From the NCBI GenBank assembly GCA_009691815.1, contig SIAL01000099.1:1-10136 (forward strand): DNA of 10,136 bases, written 5' to 3'. A program made the position numbers and the translations under genes. Positions 6,824-10,136 of the stretch are shown here, piece after piece. The stretch is from Gemmataceae bacterium. Lineage in GTDB: Bacteria > Planctomycetota > Planctomycetia > Gemmatales > Gemmataceae. Within the stretch, counting starts at the first letter, position 1; each line of letters begins with the position of its first letter. The notes beneath the pieces were generated by a model. That model had not been told where the DNA came from. It ran no database searches and was given only the letters and a program-made list of their open reading frames with translations.

Positions 6824-6853
6824 GGATATGCTCCCAAGGAACCATTCCGCCGG

Positions 6854-6896
6854 AAAACGAAAAAGGCCCAGCTTCGGGTTATTGTCCCGATTAAGC
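6854..6896 (-). terminator. Probable intrinsic terminator after the BON-domain gene
   Basis: On the minus strand, GCTT-AAT-CGGG, a 7-nt loop and CCCG-AAGC form an 8-bp stem with a 3-nt bulge (6871-6878 with 6886-6896). The T-rich stretch TTTTTCGTTTT (6864-6854) follows 6 nt later; outer GGC/GCC pairing could close the gap. It lies in the 105-bp spacer between the BON gene and the deacetylase gene, which suggests that these two are separate transcription units or only partly joined. Confidence 0.5.
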
Positions 6897-6928
6897 CGAG
6901 CCTGCCAAGGTCCATTGGGATTCGTTAG

Positions 6929-7822
6929 CTATTCTGGAGGGATTTCCCCCTTCACTTGGATTTCATTGCGAAGCCCTCGAATACCCGGAGTGAGAAGCAA
7001 CATGTTCGCCGCGAGCCGTTTTTCTCTTTCGGAATTCACCTCGCCTCGAAGGACCACCAGCTCGTTGTCGAAAACGATGTCGATTTTATCCGCGGTAGGT
7101 AGGCGATTCTTTGCGGCAACCAAATAGGACTTTAACTGCGTTCGCATTTCATTCCGCTGGATCGCCCCGGGAATGGGCGACTGGGTAGGGATCAAATCGG
7201 AGGCAAGTCCGGTTGTGTAGGGAAGTTTACGGGGTGTGGCCGGGGTGGTTGACGGGACAAAGGTCGCTGCCGCTCCGGTGGTCGAGCCCCCGGAAGCCCC
7301 ACCTCTCGCATTGGCCCCGGTTCTTCCGGCTGCGCCCGTTTGGCGCCCGGCCCCACCACCGGTTGACCCGGAGGAGGTTGTGCCAAGGATGGTGGAACTG
7401 TAAAGGGGTTCACCAAATGTGGCGCTGCTTACATTGGAGTACCCATGTTGCAGCGGGTTGAGATAGTATTGTTGAAAGGGGTTGGTGGTGTTGATTCCGG
7501 TACTTGCGGCCCCGGCTCGTGTTGGCGAGCTTTGGCCAAAAGTATTTTTGCCCCCGCTACCCACGGCGAAGGTGGAAAAACCGGTGAAGCCATTTTGAAA
7601 GGTGCTCAAAGAAGCCGGGCTGGCAGAGCCTCCGGTTCCCCCGCTCATGCCCCCTGCGGAACTACTCCCCAGGGAGGAGCTACCACCCATGCCGCCGCTG
7701 CCGCCGCTGCCGCCTCCTGCGCCACCGCCACCAATTTGGGCGTTCGCTTCTTGAAACGAAAAGAGGCCCAAGCCCAAGGCAAAGGAGCCGCGTAGAGCCA
7801 ATTGCAAAAATGGCATCCGCAT
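6929..7822 (-). CDS. Secreted Gly/Ser-rich protein with C-terminal BON-like domain
   Basis: 297 residues. A signal peptide is clear: basic MRMPF start, hydrophobic L/A/G stretch, and cleavage probably after ANA-Q (about residue 28). Then follow a Gly/Ser-rich low-complexity region (30-66), a middle part rich in S, T, N and Q, a second Gly/Ala/Thr-rich stretch (150-186) and a proline-rich linker (190-220). Residues about 232-292 look like a BON domain: an R-x-x-L-x-x-x-L helix, K-I-D-I-V-F-D-N-E-L-V-V-L-R-G-E-V strand pair, a charged helix (SEREKRLAANMLL), and G-I-R-G-L-R-N-E-I as last strand. BON domains occur in OsmY-like periplasmic and secreted proteins and are thought to bind membranes or other envelope parts. 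A single domain behind a long disordered arm suggests an envelope-associated adaptor. It has a perfect ribosome site AAGGAGG. Confidence 0.78.
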   Translation of the reverse strand: MRMPFLQLALRGSFALGLGLFSFQEANAQIGGGGAGGGSGGSGGMGGSSSLGSSSAGGMSGGTGGSASPASLSTFQNGFTGFSTFAVGSGGKNTFGQSSPTRAGAASTGINTTNPFQQYYLNPLQHGYSNVSSATFGEPLYSSTILGTTSSGSTGGGAGRQTGAAGRTGANARGGASGGSTTGAAATFVPSTTPATPRKLPYTTGLASDLIPTQSPIPGAIQRNEMRTQLKSYLVAAKNRLPTADKIDIVFDNELVVLRGEVNSEREKRLAANMLLLTPGIRGLRNEIQVKGEIPPE

Positions 7823-7829
7823 GGGAACG

Positions 7830-7836
7830 CCTCCTT
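7830..7836 (-). promoter_or_regulatory. Strong ribosome binding site for the BON-domain gene
   Basis: AAGGAGG on the minus strand, 7 nt before the ATG at 7822. It is a full match to the anti-Shine-Dalgarno sequence and favours this ATG over the in-frame ATG two codons later (7816). Confidence 0.8.
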
Positions 7837-7941
7837 AAATAATCCTGTTATTGATCTTATCGCATTCCAAGGCATCCCAAGAAAAGAAAAAGGAGGGATT
7901 TTTCCATTTCTCATGACTTTGCCATTTTTTCTGGCTTTCCC

Positions 7942-7970
7942 ATATTAGCAGCCTTTCCGGCCAATGGCAA
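7942..7970 (-). promoter_or_regulatory. Candidate housekeeping-sigma promoter for the BON-domain gene
   Basis: On the minus strand, TTGCCA (7970-7965; 5 of 6 to the -35 consensus), a 17-bp spacer, and TAATAT (7947-7942; 4 of 6 to TATAAT including the first T, second A and last T). A start near 7935 would give a leader of about 113 nt. It lies in the only sizeable spacer (7823-7983) ahead of the gene. The call comes from motif and spacing only. Confidence 0.42.
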
Positions 7971-7983
7971 AGGACCAACCCTG

Positions 7984-8712
7984 CTATTTTCCTCTTTTCC
8001 CAACAGAAACCATGGCGGTTTTCCTCCATTCCTCGACATACATTTCCAAACTGGAGGAGTTTAGACCCTCTTTGGTCGGCAGGGCCGGCGTGTAATTGAT
8101 CAAGCGAACCAGCGGATGTCGCGTATCGCAAATTTCGACCAAATTGATGCAGCCCGCGTCTTGTTCTAGGTGGGGAACCAGATCCAACGGGGCCAAAAGG
8201 AACTCCGCCAACAAGACCCTAAGGACCACGCTATGAACTACCACCAACGCCTGAGTCCAGGAGGGATCGTCAATGAGTCGCCAGATGGCGCTTTTCACCC
8301 GCGTTTGAAAATCTCCTAGCCGTTCCCCAAACATGAAATGGTCATTTGGCCCAAGCGGTGGGCCAAGGGCCTTTTTCATCAGCGCCTCAAGCTGGACCGG
8401 ATCGCCTTTGGCTTTTTCCAAGATAAGATCCGGCTGGGCGGGTTCGATCTCACGAAGGTCGGCGTCGGAGCAAAGCTCCATTCCGGGGACAACCCGTTCG
8501 GCCGTTTGCCGAGTCCGGGGTAGGCTGCTGATAAGGACCTTGTCAAACTTTTGCCCGACAAAATAGATACGGGCCGCTTCGCATTGCAATTGGCCCTCTT
8601 CGGTAAGCTCGGCTTGATGCCAATTTGGCCCTTGACGATCCGTAGAAAAATACCGAACGGCGCCATGGCGCATGAGCCATAACCTGCGACGAGGCTTTAC
8701 TGGGGTGGTCAC
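7984..8712 (-). CDS. Histidine phosphatase superfamily protein (phosphoglycerate-mutase-like)
   Basis: 242 residues from the GTG at 8712. Motifs: L-M-R15-H16-G17 (the phosphohistidine loop), SSLPRTRQTAE (62-72, matching the S-x-L-x-R-x-x-Q-T-A element with R66), L86-R-E88 (probable proton donor acid), and V-V-V-H160-S-V (second catalytic His; most relatives have H-G-G or H-x-G here). This family includes SixA-, CobC- and GpmB-like phosphatases acting on small phosphorylated molecules or phosphohistidine; length and sequence do not single out one. The GTG overlaps the stop of the beta-CASP gene (GTGA) and has AGAGG 7 nt upstream, so I prefer it to the TTG at 8733. The overlap implies coupled translation with the nuclease-like gene. 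The stop at 7984 is followed by the promoter-bearing spacer of the BON gene. Confidence 0.88.
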   Translation of the reverse strand: MTTPVKPRRRLWLMRHGAVRYFSTDRQGPNWHQAELTEEGQLQCEAARIYFVGQKFDKVLISSLPRTRQTAERVVPGMELCSDADLREIEPAQPDLILEKAKGDPVQLEALMKKALGPPLGPNDHFMFGERLGDFQTRVKSAIWRLIDDPSWTQALVVVHSVVLRVLLAEFLLAPLDLVPHLEQDAGCINLVEICDTRHPLVRLINYTPALPTKEGLNSSSLEMYVEEWRKTAMVSVGKRGK

Positions 8713-10136
8713 TGAGGCGCCTCTAGATTCCAAACCTCGCCAATATCGGGCATGCCTACTTTTAGCCCCATGGCTTTTAACGAACCACTCAAAGCCGTCA
8801 TCCCCTCTTTTTCCCCATGAACCAACTTAACGGTCCCCTGTTTTTCCACGATCGGCATCATCGCATGGCAAAGATCCCGTTGATCGCCGTGCCCGGAAAA
8901 GCCGGAAACTTCTTGGACATCGAGCCATTTGTTCCATGTTCGGCCATGAAAGGTTAGGGTCGGATGCTTTTCAAGCACTTTTTCCCCCAAAGTTCTGGGA
9001 GCCTGAAAACTGACCAAGACCAAGGCCGACCGGGGGTCATCAATGTGGTTGCGAAGATGCTTGAGGATCTTGCCCCCCTCCAACATCCCGCCCGAGGCAA
9101 TGATCACCGAAGTACCCCTAGATTTGCTCGCTTGAAACGCCTCCTCGGGATCCACCAACCAATCGACATTCGAATTCTTGGGCTCGGGAGCCGCCAGCTC
9201 ATCGGGATAGTCGCGGTAAACAAGGCTAAAGGACCGGCCCAGCGGGCTATCCACCTGAATGGGCAACTGGGGAAGCACCCCCTCCCTCATCCATTGGCTT
9301 AGATGATGGATAACGGCCTGAGTCCGCCCCAAACTGAATGCCGGGATGAGAATCTTTCCTTCTCTTTCAATGGTGTCATGAAAAATCTTGGCTAACTTTT
9401 CACCCATTTGCTCACGGGTTTCATGGATGCGCCCGCCATAGGTCGATTCACAAATGGCATAATCCGAAGGGGGCAAGGCTTGCGCGGGTTTGAGGTAGGG
9501 AAGGCCAGAGCGACCAATATCTCCCGTAAAGGCCAAACGCCGATCTCGGGTTCCTTGGCGAAACGACAAAACGGGCATCGCCGAGCCAAGAATATGCCCG
9601 GAGTTATAAAGGGTTAACCCAATGCCTGGGAGAATTTCCACCGTCTCGCCAAATTCTTGAGGGACACAGTGATCGACCACCTTTCGGGCAAGGTTGGTAC
9701 TCAGTCGATGAGCGGTCCCTTGGAGGTTAACACTTTTGCGGGCGGCGAATTCTTGATCTTGGATACGGGCCGAATTGAGCAGTTGAACCTCTAAGATATC
9801 CACGGCCGGATAGGTGCAATAAATCGGCCCGGCATAGCCCTCTACAAAAAGCTCATGAATGCGACCGATATGGTCGGTGTGGTTGTGGCTGAGGATGACC
9901 GCGTCGAGTTTGGCGGCGGAAAAAGGCAGCTTGGGGGTGATTGCGGGCCGATCGTTCCCCGTGTGAACCCCGCAATCAAGGAGAATGCGAAAATCCCCGA
10001 GTTGAACCAGGTGCATTGACCCGGTGACACAACGGGCTGCTCCCCAAAAAGTCACCGAGTGGGGTGCATTGAAAACTTGGGGTGGGGCACCGACAGGGAA
10101 GGCGGAGTTTGTGTTTTGGGGGAGATTTTCCATCAT
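8709..10136 (-). CDS. Beta-CASP metallo-beta-lactamase-fold RNase-like protein
   Basis: 475 residues as seen, with ATG ATG at the very window edge, so the true start could lie just upstream. It belongs to the CPSF73/Ysh1-like metallo-beta-lactamase branch that processes RNA. Motifs: H84-N-H86-T-D88-H89 (motif 2 zinc site), SGHILGSAM (179-187, with H181), F-T-G-D206 (motif 4), then the beta-CASP insertion: E230-S-T-Y (motif A), IPAFSLGRTQ (264-273), IIASGGMLEGG (345-355), H364 (motif B), and finally SGFSGHGD (411-418, with H416) and HGE (440-442). All expected metal ligands are present, so it should be an active zinc-dependent endo- or 5' exoribonuclease in the cytoplasm. No KH domain is visible. 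It overlaps by 4 bp with the downstream phosphatase gene. Confidence 0.92.
   Translation of the reverse strand: MMENLPQNTNSAFPVGAPPQVFNAPHSVTFWGAARCVTGSMHLVQLGDFRILLDCGVHTGNDRPAITPKLPFSAAKLDAVILSHNHTDHIGRIHELFVEGYAGPIYCTYPAVDILEVQLLNSARIQDQEFAARKSVNLQGTAHRLSTNLARKVVDHCVPQEFGETVEILPGIGLTLYNSGHILGSAMPVLSFRQGTRDRRLAFTGDIGRSGLPYLKPAQALPPSDYAICESTYGGRIHETREQMGEKLAKIFHDTIEREGKILIPAFSLGRTQAVIHHLSQWMREGVLPQLPIQVDSPLGRSFSLVYRDYPDELAAPEPKNSNVDWLVDPEEAFQASKSRGTSVIIASGGMLEGGKILKHLRNHIDDPRSALVLVSFQAPRTLGEKVLEKHPTLTFHGRTWNKWLDVQEVSGFSGHGDQRDLCHAMMPIVEKQGTVKLVHGEKEGMTALSGSLKAMGLKVGMPDIGEVWNLEAPQ
8720..8724 (-). promoter_or_regulatory. Ribosome binding site deciding the GTG start of the histidine phosphatase
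   Basis: AGAGG on the minus strand, 7 nt before the GTG at 8712, lying inside the last codons of the beta-CASP gene. No comparable site precedes the TTG at 8733. Confidence 0.65.

Noticed and set aside
7672..7735. Short trinucleotide-rich repeats (GCC/GCT) as a possible regulatory microsatellite
   Set aside because: They are explained by the Gly/Ser-rich codons of the secreted protein; no uniform repeat unit long enough to suggest phase variation.
7445..7795. 116-codon plus-strand open frame with Ala-rich end
   Set aside because: It arises from the antisense of the GC-rich Gly/Ser codons of the BON gene; the Ala run is the complement of Gly codons.
7947..7986. Interrupted inverted repeat AGCAG...CTGCT with inner CCTTT/AAAGG after the phosphatase gene
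   Set aside because: Large asymmetric bulge and no T run after the stem; it overlaps the better-supported promoter candidate. Could still fold in RNA, but I cannot support it as a terminator.

Overview
The window looks like a bacterial chromosome of intermediate GC content, most plausibly from the Planctomycetota. This is an inference from gene content. It rests on a deoxyhypusine-synthase-like protein paired with a variant PfkB kinase, a secreted Gly/Ser-rich protein ending in a BON-type domain, and a secreted deacetylase with an unusual C-terminal part. No rRNA or 16S evidence is present. Almost all genes are on the minus strand; only the short-chain dehydrogenase at 4620-5309 is on the plus strand.

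Layout from left to right. Positions 1-149 are the end of an IS3-type insertion sequence: a terminal inverted repeat and the first 24 codons of an OrfA transposase that reads out of the window. After a 113-bp spacer comes a minus-strand four-gene cluster spanning 4544 down to 263. In transcription order it holds a small protein of unknown function with a hexapeptide tandem repeat, a UbiD-family decarboxylase (adjacent, TAA directly followed by ATG), a deoxyhypusine-synthase-like NAD-fold protein, and a PfkB sugar kinase joined to it by an ATGA overlap. This cluster is the most interesting part of the window, because the metabolic job of the DHS-like/PfkB pair is not established as far as I know. 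Divergent from it is the SDR oxidoreductase gene.

The SDR gene converges on a secreted polysaccharide-deacetylase-like gene (5324-6823). A strong intrinsic terminator for that gene lies inside the last codons of the SDR gene. Further right are the secreted BON-domain protein (6929-7822), which has its own probable promoter, then a histidine phosphatase (7984-8712) translationally coupled by a GTGA overlap to a beta-CASP metallo-beta-lactamase-fold ribonuclease-like protein (8709-10136). The start codon of the last gene sits at the window edge.

I found no tRNA, rRNA, CRISPR array, phage module or recognisable defence system. The window is mostly ordinary chromosome. The points worth a second look are the UbiD/DHS-like/PfkB operon, the repeat-tailed small protein, the terminator embedded in an opposing gene, and several enzymes with shifted active-site motifs.
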